This document shows, piece by piece, positions 18,433 to 27,721 of a DNA stretch of 64,000 nt; within the stretch, counting starts at the first letter, position 1, and the number at the start of each line of letters is the position of its first letter. This DNA comes from Planctomycetota bacterium. GTDB lineage: Bacteria; Planctomycetota; Planctomycetia; Pirellulales; Pirellulaceae. A model generated the notes under the pieces. The model did not search any database. It was not told where the DNA came from and saw only the letters and a program-made list of their open reading frames with translations. Made by a program: the position numbers and the translations under genes. The stretch spans positions 1 through 64,000 of the forward strand of contig VGZA01000027.1 in the NCBI GenBank assembly GCA_016872775.1, given 5' to 3'.

Positions 18433-19941
18433 TCAGCCCTTCATGTTCATGCTCATCAGGAATTCGGCGTTGGATTTGGTTTTCTGCAATCGGGTGACCA
18501 GAAACTCCATCGCCTCCGGGGCGTTCATGCCGACCAGCACGCGACGCAGCACGCAAATCCGCCGGTACTCTTCCGGATCGAGCAGGATCTCTTCGCGGCG
18601 TGTGCCACTGCGGGTGATGTCGATCGCCGGCCAGATTCGCCGATCGACCAGCCGCCGGTCGAGCACAATCTCCATGTTACCGGTACCTTTGAATTCCTCG
18701 AAGATCACGTCGTCCATCTTGCTGCCGGTTTCGACCAGCGCGGTGGCGATGATCGTCAGCGAACCGCCCTCTTCGACTTTCCGGGCCGAACCGAAAAAGG
18801 CCTTGGGCTTCTGCATCGCGTTGGCATCCAGCCCGCCGGAGAGGATCTTGCCCGACTGGGGACATTCGGCGTTCCAGGCCCGCGCCAGGCGCGTGATCGA
18901 ATCGAGGAAGATCACCACATCGATGCCGAACTCGACCATCCGTTTGGCCTTTTCCAGGACCATCTGCGAAACGGCGACGTGCCGCGATGAAGGTTCGTCA
19001 AAGGTCGAGCTGATGACCTCGCAGTTCTTCCCCTTCACCTGACGCTCCATGTCGGTCACCTCTTCGGGACGCTCGTCGATCAACAACATGATCACATAGG
19101 CGTCGGGAAAGTTCTTGAGCACCGCTTTGGCCATCTGCTGCATGAGAATCGTCTTGCCGGCACGCGGCGGACTGACGATCAGCCCGCGCTGCCCGAAACC
19201 GATCGGCGTCATCATGTCGACGACGCGAGTCGACATGTCGTGCGGATCGTTCTCCATACTGATCCGCTTGTCAGGGTGGATCGGCGTCAAGTCATCGAAC
19301 AGGACCCGCTGCGACATGTCGTTTGGGTCCCGATAGTTGATCGCTTCCACGCGCAGCAGGGCGAAGTAGCGTTCGTTTTCCTTGGGTGGGCGAATCTGGC
19401 CGGAAACCGTGGCGCCGGTGCGCAATCCGAAACGCCGGATCTGGCTCGGGGAAACATAGATGTCGTCGGGGCAGGACAGGTAGTGGTAGTCGGGACTTCG
19501 CAGGAATCCGAATCCGTCCGGCAGAATTTCCAGCGTGCCCTCGCCGTACATCAAGCCGTTCATCTTGACGCGTTCTTTGAGGATATTGAAGATCAGATCC
19601 TGCTTCTTCATGCCGGCGACTTCTTTGAAATTCTCCATGCGCGCGGCTTCGATCAATTGGGCCATCGACATCTTCTGCAGTTCGGCGAGATGGATTTCGC
19701 CCTGCTTGAGTTTTTCATAGGGGGCGCGGGCTTCGTCCCGCGCCAGTTCGCCTCGATCGACTTCGTCGGCGATTTCCTCGGCCAGGGAGAGCGGCTCGCC
19801 TTCGGCCTCCAGCTGCTGCAGACGCGCGCGCAGGTCGTCATCGGCCTCCAGATCGCGAAATGCGGTCGCATCATCGCGTTGTTCGCGATCCGGCCGAACC
19901 GCGCGATCGGCGTGCCCCTTCGGGCCTCGATTGGTTGACAT
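18433..19941 (-). CDS. rho: transcription termination factor Rho
   Basis: 502 aa. Hexameric RNA helicase that ends untranslated transcripts. After a charged N-terminal extension of about 100 residues come the SAP-like Rho_N motif ([16 protein letters not shown]), the RNA-binding CSD ([20 protein letters not shown]), and the ATPase core: Walker [44 protein letters not shown] and Q-loop/R-loop [16 protein letters not shown]. The extension is rich in Asp, Glu and Arg, common in GC-rich phyla. Start: ATG at 19941 with GGAG eight bases upstream; an earlier TTG/ATG frame adds 12 residues without homology. Confidence 0.96.
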   Translation of the reverse strand: MSTNRGPKGHADRAVRPDREQRDDATAFRDLEADDDLRARLQQLEAEGEPLSLAEEIADEVDRGELARDEARAPYEKLKQGEIHLAELQKMSMAQLIEAARMENFKEVAGMKKQDLIFNILKERVKMNGLMYGEGTLEILPDGFGFLRSPDYHYLSCPDDIYVSPSQIRRFGLRTGATVSGQIRPPKENERYFALLRVEAINYRDPNDMSQRVLFDDLTPIHPDKRISMENDPHDMSTRVVDMMTPIGFGQRGLIVSPPRAGKTILMQQMAKAVLKNFPDAYVIMLLIDERPEEVTDMERQVKGKNCEVISSTFDEPSSRHVAVSQMVLEKAKRMVEFGIDVVIFLDSITRLARAWNAECPQSGKILSGGLDANAMQKPKAFFGSARKVEEGGSLTIIATALVETGSKMDDVIFEEFKGTGNMEIVLDRRLVDRRIWPAIDITRSGTRREEILLDPEEYRRICVLRRVLVGMNAPEAMEFLVTRLQKTKSNAEFLMSMNMKG

Positions 19942-20014
19942 GACATTCGCTCCAGATAGGACTAACAGCCCTCGCACTGAAGGCGCGGGCAGGTGGGTGT
20001 CTGCATGCGTTATT

Positions 20015-20629
20015 CTAGGGGCGGGCCGTTCCTGAGGGAAATCGCGTCAGTTCCTGCCAGAGACCTTTGACCTGGGCCATCGTCTGCTCCTGGGTGCCGG
20101 AATTGTCGATTGTCCATCGTGAACGCTGTCGTTTTTCCTCGAGCGATCCCTGGGCCGTTTCCCGCGCATGCAGTTCGGAAACCGTCCAGCCGCGTTGCAT
20201 CGCTCGAGCCTCCCGCAACGATTGTTCCACTTCCACAAAGACCAGTCCATCGCAGAAAGTGTCCCAACCGGCCTTGAGCAGCAGGGGCGCATCGAGCACG
20301 ACGACGGCGGATGCCGCTAATTCGCTAAGTTCCTCCTTAATCCTCGCACCAATTGCGGGGTGCGTCCATTGTTCAAGGAATCTCAATTCGTTCGCGTCGA
20401 CCCCCGGTCCAAACACGCGCCGGGCGACTTCGCGGCGGTCGATCCGATCGCTGGCGTCGAGGATTCCGCTCCCCCACCGCTGCACCAACGCGGCACGCAC
20501 TACCGGGGAATTCAGCACTTCATGGCCGATCTGGTCGGCCACGATCAGGACGGCCCCCAGCGATTGCAGCTGGCGACCTACCAGACTCTTGCCACTGGCA
20601 ATGCCGCCCACCAGCCCCACGACTACCAT
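20015..20629 (-). CDS. coaE: dephospho-CoA kinase
   Basis: 204 aa. It phosphorylates the 3'-hydroxyl of dephospho-CoA, the last step of CoA synthesis. The P-loop [11 protein letters not shown] is at residues 5-15, with the ADQIGHEVL CoA-binding helix, [15 protein letters not shown] and [13 protein letters not shown]. It begins nine bases after the polA stop; polA-coaE-rho are in one direction and probably one operon, an arrangement I recall from other planctomycetes. Confidence 0.95.
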   Translation of the reverse strand: MVVVGLVGGIASGKSLVGRQLQSLGAVLIVADQIGHEVLNSPVVRAALVQRWGSGILDASDRIDRREVARRVFGPGVDANELRFLEQWTHPAIGARIKEELSELAASAVVVLDAPLLLKAGWDTFCDGLVFVEVEQSLREARAMQRGWTVSELHARETAQGSLEEKRQRSRWTIDNSGTQEQTMAQVKGLWQELTRFPSGTARP

Positions 20630-20638
20630 GGTGGAAAA

Positions 20639-23600
20639 TCAATCCTCGATTGGCTCGCATTCCGCCCAATTCGCACCACTCTTCACATCAACCTTCAACG
20701 GAACCCGCAGCGCGACAGCACCCGACATTTCCTCGCGGACCATCCTCGCCACGGACATGCACTCTTCGTCGGGCACCTCAAACAGTAACTCGTCATGGAT
20801 CTGGAGCAGCATGCGTGATCGCACCACTCCCCACGTCCGTGGATCCGCCAGCCGGCGGTGAATCCTGATCATCGCAATCTTGATCAGATCCGCGGCTGAT
20901 CCTTGAATGATCGTGTTGATCGCCAGGCGTTCGGGAAGGTTCTTTTGGCGCGAAATGGTGCGCCGGGAAGGGCTTCGAACACCTTGAATCACCCGCCGGC
21001 GTCCAAGGATTGTCTTAACATACCCGTTGCGGGCCGTTTGTTCCAGTACTTGGAACATAAACTCCAGCACCCCCGGATACCGTGCGAAATAGGCCTCAAT
21101 GAACTTCTCCGCTTCGGCGTTGCTGATGCCGATCGCCTTCGCCAGCCCGAAAGCCGATTGACCGTAGATGATGCCGAAGTTGACCCCTTTGGCCGCGCGC
21201 CGCATTTCCGCCGTCACGTCCGGCAACGCGACCCCAAATACCTCGGCAGCAACCCGGCGATGGATATCCTCGTCGCGGGCAAACGAGTCGATGAGCGTGG
21301 GGTCCTCGCAGAAGTGGGCCAATACGCGCAGCTCCACCTGCGAATAGTCGGCGGCCAGCAGGCGCCAGCCCGATTCGCCGGCCACAAACGCGGCGCGAAT
21401 CTCCGAACCGGATTCCGAGCGGATCGGAACGTTCTGCAGATTGGGATCGTGGGAGCTCAACCGGCCCGTCGAGGCCCCATCCTGCCGCAGCGTCGTATGC
21501 ACACGGCCGGTTACCGGATGGACCGAGCGAGGCAGGGCATCGGCATACGTGCTCTTCAGCTTTCCCAACTGTCGGAATTGCAGGATGCGTGCGGGCAACG
21601 CATGTTCCGCCGCTAACTCCTCCAGCACCTCCGCATCGGTGCTGCGACCCGTTTTCGTTTTCTTGATCGAGCGCAATCCCAGATCGTCAAACAGAACCTT
21701 GGCCAGCTGGCTGGGCGAATCAATATTGAAATTACCGCCGGCGATTTCGTAGATTTCCCGCTCCAAAGATTCCAACCGCGACGCCAGTTGTTCGCTCAGC
21801 CGTTGCAGACGCCCCACATCGATCGCGATTCCTCGCATTTCCAACGCGGATAGCACCTCCACCAGCGGCAGTTCGAGAGCCTGGTACAAATCCCAGAGAC
21901 CCTCGCTACGCAGTGCGGCGAATACCGGTGCTCTCAGTTGCTCGATCGCCGAAACGGCATCGCGGCAGACCGCGTCGCTCGACATTAAGCCAGCGACCGG
22001 TATCGCCTCTCCCGGCAAGTAACGCCGCATGATCTCCGACAGTTCATGGCTGCGTTCCCCCGAATGCAACAGGTAATCCGCCACCAGCAGATCGTGAAAT
22101 CGGGGGACCGAATCCAACCCCAGGTCCCGCAGCACGTTCCAATAGCGTTTGACGTCATGCCCGACCGCTCGGTCTCCCGCTGCCTCCAAGAGCTCGCGCA
22201 AGCGCTGAAAAGGTGCCGTCTCGAGCACCCCTGCGGATGCTGCCGGTGGCAGCTCCAGGTAATGGCACCCAGCGTCGCCCAGACCGAATGCGACTCCCCG
22301 TAGCACGAGCTCTCGCGGACGCGTACCCGCAATGTCCATCCAGAACGCAATCGATTCCGCCGCGCCAAGCCGGGCTCGAACCTGATCCCACTGCTCCTGC
22401 GTCTCGATCCATTCCATCGGCCTTGGCGGGGCGACGCCCAAATTCGATCCGCTCGGCATCCCCCCCGCCAGAATCTGACACGATTCCGAATGTGTCACAT
22501 CCCGTGGCGCAGGCTCCGCCGCTCCCGCTGTTCCCGAAGACCCCGCTGCTCCGGCCGCTCCCGCCACGGTACCCAAGCGTTCCGCGAGCCGACGGAACCC
22601 GAACTCGGCACATAACGCGGCGATCCGTGGTCGATCCATCCGGCCCGTTCGTGATACGTCGGACAGCGACCAGTTCATCTCCAGCGGAACGTCACGGCGC
22701 AAACGGCATAACTCCCGGCTGACTTGCACCTGCCCGCGGCTGGCGATCAGATTTTCGCGGCGTTTCGCCCCGTTGACCTCGTCCAGGTGCCCGAAAAGAT
22801 TGTCCAAAGTGTCATATTTCTCCAGCAGTTCCCGCGCGGATTTGGGGCCGACCAGCGGAACACCGGGAATACCATCGACGGGATCGCCCACCAGCGTTTG
22901 AAAGTCGACCACCTGGTCCGGGCGAATCCCCCAGGTATTCCGCAGTGACTCGGCATCAAAGATCTCGCCCTTGCGGATGTTGAACATCCGGACCTTGTCG
23001 GAGATCAACTGGCGGCAGTCTTTATCGGACGTGACGAGCAGGCACTCGCCGCCGAGGCGTTCGACCTCGGCTGCCACCGTCGCCATGACGTCGTCTGCCT
23101 CAAAGCCGGGTTGGTCAAGTTTCAAGATTCCCATCGCGTCGATCATGCGCATGATCGGCTCGATCTGCGGCTGTAAATCGGCCGGCATCTCCGGGCGGTG
23201 GGCCTTGTACGCCGTGTAAAGCGCGTGGCGGAACGTATCGGCCGGATGATCGAAGGCGCAAATGAGATAATCCGGCTTGCGATGCTCGATCAAGTCGAGC
23301 ATATCCCGGGTGAAACCGTGCACCGCGCCCACCGGCAGACCGGAGGGGCTGGTCATCGCCGGCATCGCGTGAAACACCTGGTAAATCAACGAGAACGCAT
23401 CGATGACATAGACCGACTTTCCCGCCACAGGCAGAGCATCCGGACCGGCCGATTCCTGATCCGGCCCGGACGACGCGGGAATGGCACTCGCAGGTGCCGC
23501 TCGCACAGGCAAGCTGGATTGGGGAAGTTCGGGCCCTCGTGAAACGCCCAATGTAAACGTAGCGGGTGCCGTCACGTCGGGGGCCGGCGTGTCGGGGGCC

Positions 23601-23746
23601 GGCGTGTCGGGGGCCGGCGTGTCGGGGGCCGGCATATCGATTGCCGGGGTGATGGGTGTTTCGCCGTCCGCGGCGGATGGATGGCGACGGGACGACGAAG
23701 CGGCCGAGTTCCATTCAAACTGTTTTTGTCGGTCGCCGGGGGCCAT
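20639..23746 (-). CDS. polA: DNA polymerase I, proofreading site apparently lost
   Basis: About 1035 aa, longer than the usual 880-930. Order: a Pro/Ala/Ser-rich leader of about 110 residues with four PAPDT-type repeats, the 5'-3' flap exonuclease (YVIDAFSLIYQVFHAM, DDVMAT, TSDKDCRQLI, PVDGIPGVPLVGPKSA), a linker, the 3'-5' exonuclease-like domain, and the polymerase with motif A DYSQVELR, motif B RRAAKGVNFGIIYGQ and motif C LLQIHDELLFEV. In the middle domain the place of the DxE metal pair reads FWMDIAGT, so the Glu is gone; proofreading is probably inactive, as in Taq or Bacillus enzymes. The ATG at 23746 is chosen; another lies 36 bases upstream. Confidence 0.95.
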   Translation of the reverse strand: MAPGDRQKQFEWNSAASSSRRHPSAADGETPITPAIDMPAPDTPAPDTPAPDTPAPDVTAPATFTLGVSRGPELPQSSLPVRAAPASAIPASSGPDQESAGPDALPVAGKSVYVIDAFSLIYQVFHAMPAMTSPSGLPVGAVHGFTRDMLDLIEHRKPDYLICAFDHPADTFRHALYTAYKAHRPEMPADLQPQIEPIMRMIDAMGILKLDQPGFEADDVMATVAAEVERLGGECLLVTSDKDCRQLISDKVRMFNIRKGEIFDAESLRNTWGIRPDQVVDFQTLVGDPVDGIPGVPLVGPKSARELLEKYDTLDNLFGHLDEVNGAKRRENLIASRGQVQVSRELCRLRRDVPLEMNWSLSDVSRTGRMDRPRIAALCAEFGFRRLAERLGTVAGAAGAAGSSGTAGAAEPAPRDVTHSESCQILAGGMPSGSNLGVAPPRPMEWIETQEQWDQVRARLGAAESIAFWMDIAGTRPRELVLRGVAFGLGDAGCHYLELPPAASAGVLETAPFQRLRELLEAAGDRAVGHDVKRYWNVLRDLGLDSVPRFHDLLVADYLLHSGERSHELSEIMRRYLPGEAIPVAGLMSSDAVCRDAVSAIEQLRAPVFAALRSEGLWDLYQALELPLVEVLSALEMRGIAIDVGRLQRLSEQLASRLESLEREIYEIAGGNFNIDSPSQLAKVLFDDLGLRSIKKTKTGRSTDAEVLEELAAEHALPARILQFRQLGKLKSTYADALPRSVHPVTGRVHTTLRQDGASTGRLSSHDPNLQNVPIRSESGSEIRAAFVAGESGWRLLAADYSQVELRVLAHFCEDPTLIDSFARDEDIHRRVAAEVFGVALPDVTAEMRRAAKGVNFGIIYGQSAFGLAKAIGISNAEAEKFIEAYFARYPGVLEFMFQVLEQTARNGYVKTILGRRRVIQGVRSPSRRTISRQKNLPERLAINTIIQGSAADLIKIAMIRIHRRLADPRTWGVVRSRMLLQIHDELLFEVPDEECMSVARMVREEMSGAVALRVPLKVDVKSGANWAECEPIED
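23576..23635. repeat. four 15-bp tandem repeats in the polA leader
   Basis: Four adjacent 15-base units, the last with one change, encode a repeated Pro-Ala-Pro-Asp-Thr in the disordered leader of DNA polymerase I. Period and frame are exact, so copy number can vary without breaking the gene. Confidence 0.9.
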
Positions 23747-23989
23747 GGGCCGATCGTAGGGGGCGGTTCCCGGGCCTGTCAAGCAGCCTCGAAGCGGGTG
23801 CTCCTTGTCGGCACCTTCGACCGTGGGCGGTATACACCGATCGTGCCGTTTTCCCGGTCGGTTCCGTGGCTTTTCTTGACATCCACCGGCAGCCCATTTA
23901 AACTCGACCTTGTCGGTACTTGGCCAGATTTCTCGATGAATCCGCGCTCGAGTTCCGCACCCGGTCTACTTATTTGAGGAGTTCCCCTG

Positions 23990-25396
23990 ATGGCCGCTCG
24001 TGACAATACCGCACTCCATGCCGCCTTGATCATCATGGTATTGCTCACCGTGCTCCTGTCGGTCATGACGTACGTCTATTTTGGTTCCGCCGAGGAGCAG
24101 AAACGGATGTTGGCGGCGGAGAAAGAAAAGACGAACAATCAACAGAATCAGTTGCGGAGCTTGAATTCGGAAATGCGCGTGCTGAAGTTTGTCACGGGCT
24201 GGGACCCGTCGCTGCAGCCCAGCGACGTGGAAGGGGAGATCGCGGCGTTGGGCGACCAGGGCGCCAATGCTCGTCAGGTGTTTCAAGGATATAAGGCGGA
24301 TGTGGCTCGGTTCGCGGAAGGGCTGACGGGCCCCACCTACCGCAACATTCCGGAACATATGCTGGCGGCGCTCAAGTCGAAAAACGATCAGTTGGCGAAT
24401 ACGCTCAACAAGCTGCGGCAGCTCGAGGCCGAAGTCAAAGACGTTACGACTCGGGAGGTAAATCGTTCCAAGGAATTTGAAAAGAACGCTCAGAAAGCGG
24501 CCTCCGACCTGGCCGCTCAGATCGCGGCCCACGATCAGGAACGCTCCAAATGGTCGACGGAAAAGGACACGCTGAAAAAACAGGTTACCGACCTCGGCAC
24601 GCAAATCAATCAGGTCAAGACCGACACGGAGAAGGAAAAGAAGATCGCGAATGACGCGGTCGTGCGCGCCAAGCGCGAAATGGATATCGTCCGACAGGAA
24701 CTCGCCAAGTACCAGAAGCACGAGAACTTCGAAGTCCCGAACGGCAAGATCACCCAGGTCAATCAGAAGACCGGTACGGTATTCGTGAACATCGGTACCG
24801 CTGACGGCTTGCGCAAGCAGGTGACGTTCAGCGTTTACGATCAGGCGGAAAATAGTGCCACCAAAGCGCAGAAGAAAGCCGGTATCGAGATTGTCCGAGT
24901 GATCGACGAGCACAATGCCGAAGGGCGGATTATCCACACCAGCAACAAGAATCCCATTCTTCCCGGTGATTGGGTCTATTCTCCGGTCTGGAGCACGGGG
25001 CCGTTCCTGCATTTCGCTCTGGCGCCCTGGCTGGACGTTGACGGTGACGGCACCAACGACCGTGAACTGGTGCAGAATCTGATCGAACGGAATCAGGGTA
25101 TTATCGATTCGCAAAGCGTGACGATTTCCACTCGGTACCTGGTCGACATCGGAGACCTTCCGGTCAAGAGTGTGGCGGGGGACCAGTTGGAGAGCATTCG
25201 CACTCAGCGCAACAATCTCCGTTCGCAGGCCCAGGAGTACGGCACCAAGATCATCAACGTGCACGAACTGCTGCTCTACATGGGCTGGAAGCCGCAAGAC
25301 AAGGTGATCACGTTTGGCTCGAACTCCACGTCGGAGTCGATCAAGGAACGGGCTTCCACCGACGGTGGTTTCCGCGAACGTAATCCGCCGCGCTAA
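23990..25396 (+). CDS. membrane-anchored coiled-coil protein, planctomycete type
   Basis: 468 aa. One membrane helix at residues 9-31, then a long coiled coil (33-245) with clear heptads (KRMLAAEKEKTNNQQNQL, LANTLNKLRQLEAEVKDV), and a folded C-terminal part: GKITQVNQKTGTVFVNIGTADGL (about 252-274) resembles a beta-barrel of the MreC/KOW-like kind, followed by VIDEHNAEGRI, GDWVYSPVW, and WLDVDGDGTNDRE, a segment resembling a calcium-binding loop. Probably periplasmic or facing the wall. I recall unnamed homologues in planctomycetes but no function. RBS GAGGAG seven bases before the ATG. Divergent from polA; its stop overlaps the convergent gene by four bases. Confidence 0.75.
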   Translation: MAARDNTALHAALIIMVLLTVLLSVMTYVYFGSAEEQKRMLAAEKEKTNNQQNQLRSLNSEMRVLKFVTGWDPSLQPSDVEGEIAALGDQGANARQVFQGYKADVARFAEGLTGPTYRNIPEHMLAALKSKNDQLANTLNKLRQLEAEVKDVTTREVNRSKEFEKNAQKAASDLAAQIAAHDQERSKWSTEKDTLKKQVTDLGTQINQVKTDTEKEKKIANDAVVRAKREMDIVRQELAKYQKHENFEVPNGKITQVNQKTGTVFVNIGTADGLRKQVTFSVYDQAENSATKAQKKAGIEIVRVIDEHNAEGRIIHTSNKNPILPGDWVYSPVWSTGPFLHFALAPWLDVDGDGTNDRELVQNLIERNQGIIDSQSVTISTRYLVDIGDLPVKSVAGDQLESIRTQRNNLRSQAQEYGTKIINVHELLLYMGWKPQDKVITFGSNSTSESIKERASTDGGFRERNPPR

Positions 25397-25701
25397 GCAC
25401 CGATCGCACCGGGCGATCGACTTCGTGGCGTGCTGAACAGTTCTTCTTCGAGTGCTCGCAACTCGCGTCGTTGTCGATTCCAAGCCGGTTCGGAGATTGC
25501 GGCTCGGAACTTATCGGGTTCTAGGAAGACCATGACTGGATGGGCGAGGCCCATATCCGACGCGATCCGCTTGAGCATTCGTCGCTGCGAGATCGGAATG
25601 CGGTGGGCGCGGCACAGGGAGCCAAACAAACGTCGTCGACTGTTGCGCCAATGCTCGATCAGCCACGGCAGGACGAAGCGCGCGAGCACGACCAGCAACA
25701 C
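25393..25701 (-). pseudogene. C-terminal part of a membrane protein gene split by an in-frame TAG
   Basis: 102 codons from a GTG. It starts with a membrane helix (LLVVLARFVLPWLI), then a cytoplasmic domain with RRRLFGSLCRAHRIPISQRRML and HPVMVFLEPDKF. It lies in the same frame as the 38-codon ORF at 25717-25833, separated only by one TAG and five sense codons. Read through, the two give one sensible protein of about 145 aa: short exported N-terminus, helix, basic domain. I think the original gene spans 25393-25833 and has an amber mutation, but re-initiation at the GTG could still make the helix-containing part. Confidence 0.5.
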
Positions 25702-25716
25702 CGTTCCGGCCAGGCC

Positions 25717-25833
25717 CTAGGCGGGTCCCAGGACCATCGATCGCTGGGGGATGGCGGTGGCGGGCGGACTTTCGGCGGCGGCCATCAGCCAGGGTGCGGC
25801 GGCGTAAATCCAAGCATCGCGAAACCGTTTCAT
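25717..25833 (-). CDS. 38-aa ORF, N-terminal half of the TAG-split gene
   Basis: Begins MKRFRDAWIYAAAPWLM and ends in TAG. Its ATG overlaps the stop of the HEAT-repeat gene by four bases (ATGA), the normal sign of translational coupling, so the start is credible even though the product is so short. The hydrophobic middle could be a signal peptide. See the C-terminal part at 25393-25701 for the read-through argument. Confidence 0.5.
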   Translation of the reverse strand: MKRFRDAWIYAAAPWLMAAAESPPATAIPQRSMVLGPA

Positions 25834-26291
25834 GCGCGCATCTCCCCACCCAGCGCCGCGGCCTGGAACGCCTGAGCGGCGGTGGTGACATCCACTGTTT
25901 CCGCGACGTGCCCCGTATATCGTCCGTCGTGCATTTGCTCTTCGATCGCGGTACGAGCCGCCTCGCGGACCGACGGGTGGTCGTCCTCCAGCATCCGCGC
26001 CAGCGCCTCGCTCGCACTGCTCGACGAGCAGCGGGCGATTGCTTGAATGCCATACATGCGGACGAAGTGATCCGGGTCGCCCAGCAACCGGCGCAGCGAC
26101 GGTTCCACTCGATCCTGGCACGACATGGCGAGCGCCATCTCGACGGCGCGCAGCCGCCGTGTGCGCACTTCCGACGCCAGCGTCATCACTTGAAAGGTCG
26201 CTTCCAGCCCGCGTTTAACTTCTTTCTTGCCTCCCAGCTGAATCCTACGACATGCCGGCGCGCGGGTCGACAAAATCCCGTCTGCCCGCAA
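25830..26291 (-). CDS. HEAT-repeat protein, possibly lacking its original N-terminus
   Basis: Up to 153 aa. Two clear HEAT/PBS-lyase-type repeats: VEPSLRRLLGDPDHFVRMYGIQAIARC and ASEALARMLEDDHPSVREAARTAIEE (residues about 70-130). A helical segment before them may be a third, diverged repeat. Such repeats form protein-binding surfaces. The only in-frame starts are a TTG at 26291 and other non-ATG codons, and a GGGAGG in mid-leader has no start codon at the right distance, so the 5' end may have been lost. It is translationally coupled to the TAG-split gene downstream and divergent from the 26494 gene. Confidence 0.55.
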   Translation of the reverse strand: MRADGILSTRAPACRRIQLGGKKEVKRGLEATFQVMTLASEVRTRRLRAVEMALAMSCQDRVEPSLRRLLGDPDHFVRMYGIQAIARCSSSSASEALARMLEDDHPSVREAARTAIEEQMHDGRYTGHVAETVDVTTAAQAFQAAALGGEMRA

Positions 26292-26493
26292 CCGCCCTTC
26301 CGCAGCCGCAACCGCGCAATTTCCCGACCTGCCGTCACAGTTGGTTCAGGCCCCTATCGCAAACACGCTTTATCGGCCCCTCGCCTTGATTTTCCGCTTG
26401 GAAAGGGCCAAACTGAGCAACGTCCGCCCAAGCCAGTTTTCCGCGCGTGGCAACTCTCCGCGCGGGGCAATATTTCGTCAGGAGCCTGCATCG

Positions 26494-26784
26494 ATGGCCT
26501 CAAACTGCCCGACGCCTCCCCCCTGCCCTACCCCGGCCGCGCAAGTGCTGAACCGCGAATTCCTGGAAATGCGCTGCAAGATCCTGGAACTCGCCGCCAG
26601 CCTCGATCGACTCGGACGCGGAGGCGGTTCGGTCGTGGATGACCCGCGGTTCGCCAAACTCCGCGAAGCGATCGGCCTGCTCGTCGAGTCTCGGGAAGAT
26701 CGCGCCGAGCAGGTGCAGCTCCTGTTCTCCCGCCCCTACGATGACGACTGGCAGCGGCAGTTCAACATGCACGCCGCACACTGA
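26494..26784 (+). CDS. small helical protein paired with EboB-like hydrolase
   Basis: 96 aa. After a Pro-rich start it is all helical: NREFLEMRCKILELAASLDRL, then DDPRFAKLREAIGLL and a closing RPYDDDWQRQFN. No membrane segment or known motif. It has GGAG nine bases before the ATG and lies 53 bases upstream of the EboB/TatD-like gene on the same strand; I recall this pairing in other planctomycetes but cannot name a function. It may be a partner of the hydrolase. Confidence 0.65.
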   Translation: MASNCPTPPPCPTPAAQVLNREFLEMRCKILELAASLDRLGRGGGSVVDDPRFAKLREAIGLLVESREDRAEQVQLLFSRPYDDDWQRQFNMHAAH

Positions 26785-26837
26785 TCCCGCAGTGGATGTC
26801 CGATCTCTGCATATTACAAACCTGGAGCGATACTACC

Positions 26838-27674
26838 GTGTATTACATCGACCCGCACATCCATATGGTCTCGCGGACCACCGACGATTATGAGACGCTC
26901 GCCAAAATGGGCTGCGTCGCAATGAGCGAACCGGCGTTCTGGGCCGGCTTCGATCGAGGGAGCGTCGAGAGTTTTCGCGATTATTTCCGCCAATTGACTG
27001 AGTTCGAACCGAAGCGGGCGGCCCAGTTCGGTATTCAGCACTACACTTGGCTCTGCATTAACGCCAAGGAAGCGGAAAATGTCGCCCTGTCGCGGGAAGT
27101 CATCGCCATGATCCCCGAGTTCCTCAACCGACCTGGGGTGCTCGGAATCGGCGAGATCGGGCTCAACAAAAACACCCGCAACGAAGCCACGATTTTCATG
27201 GAGCATCTCGATCTTGCCGTCAAATTCGACCAGCAGATTCTGATCCACACGCCGCACCTCGAGGATAAGTTCCAGGGTACCCGGATGATCCTGGATATGC
27301 TCTGCGACGATTCGCGCATCGATCGCTCTCGCGTGCTGGTGGATCATGTCGAGGAACACACGGTTCGCTATGTGCTGGAAGAGGGCTTCTGGGCCGGAAT
27401 GACGCTCTACCCAATCTCCAAGTGCACCCCGCAACGGGCCGCGGACATCGTTGAAATCCACGGTCCCGAACGGCTGCTGGTCAATTCCGCGGGAGACTGG
27501 GGACCGTCCAAACCGACCGCCGTCCCCGATTTCATTCTGGAAATGCGGCGGCGCAATCACCCCGAAAGCCTGATTCGTAAGGTGGTCTACGAGAATCCGC
27601 TGGAGTTCTTCCGGCAGAGCCAGGGCTTCCGCTTTGTCCCTCGTGATCAGGAAGAATCTTCTCCCGTGCCGTGA
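26838..27674 (+). CDS. EboB/TatD-type metal-dependent hydrolase
   Basis: 278 aa. TIM-barrel amidohydrolase of the TatD family: YYIDPHIHMVSR (residues 2-13) supplies the HxH metal pair, GIGEIGLNK the catalytic Glu, QQILIHTPH a third ligand region, VLVDHVEEHT the next His, and LLVNSAGDWGPSKP the final Asp. The wording HIHMVSRTTDDYE and SAGDWG fits the EboB branch (eustigmatophyte/bacterial operon, linked to export of scytonemin precursor in cyanobacteria) better than DNase TatD. No other ebo gene (eboC UbiA-like, eboD, eboE, eboF) is adjacent. Start: GTG at 26838 with GGAG ten bases upstream. Confidence 0.8.
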   Translation: MYYIDPHIHMVSRTTDDYETLAKMGCVAMSEPAFWAGFDRGSVESFRDYFRQLTEFEPKRAAQFGIQHYTWLCINAKEAENVALSREVIAMIPEFLNRPGVLGIGEIGLNKNTRNEATIFMEHLDLAVKFDQQILIHTPHLEDKFQGTRMILDMLCDDSRIDRSRVLVDHVEEHTVRYVLEEGFWAGMTLYPISKCTPQRAADIVEIHGPERLLVNSAGDWGPSKPTAVPDFILEMRRRNHPESLIRKVVYENPLEFFRQSQGFRFVPRDQEESSPVP

Positions 27675-27721
27675 GTGCGTCTCGCTCGGTATCCCTGAAA
27701 CTGTTTCAAAAGGATCTGGTT

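Noticed and set aside
23576-23635. CRISPR-like short repeats
   Set aside because: 15-base units with no spacers, inside polA and in frame. No cas genes in the window.
23966-25483. 505-codon open frame on minus
   Set aside because: Antisense to the coiled-coil protein; hydrophobic shadow produced by the codon pattern of the coiled coil.
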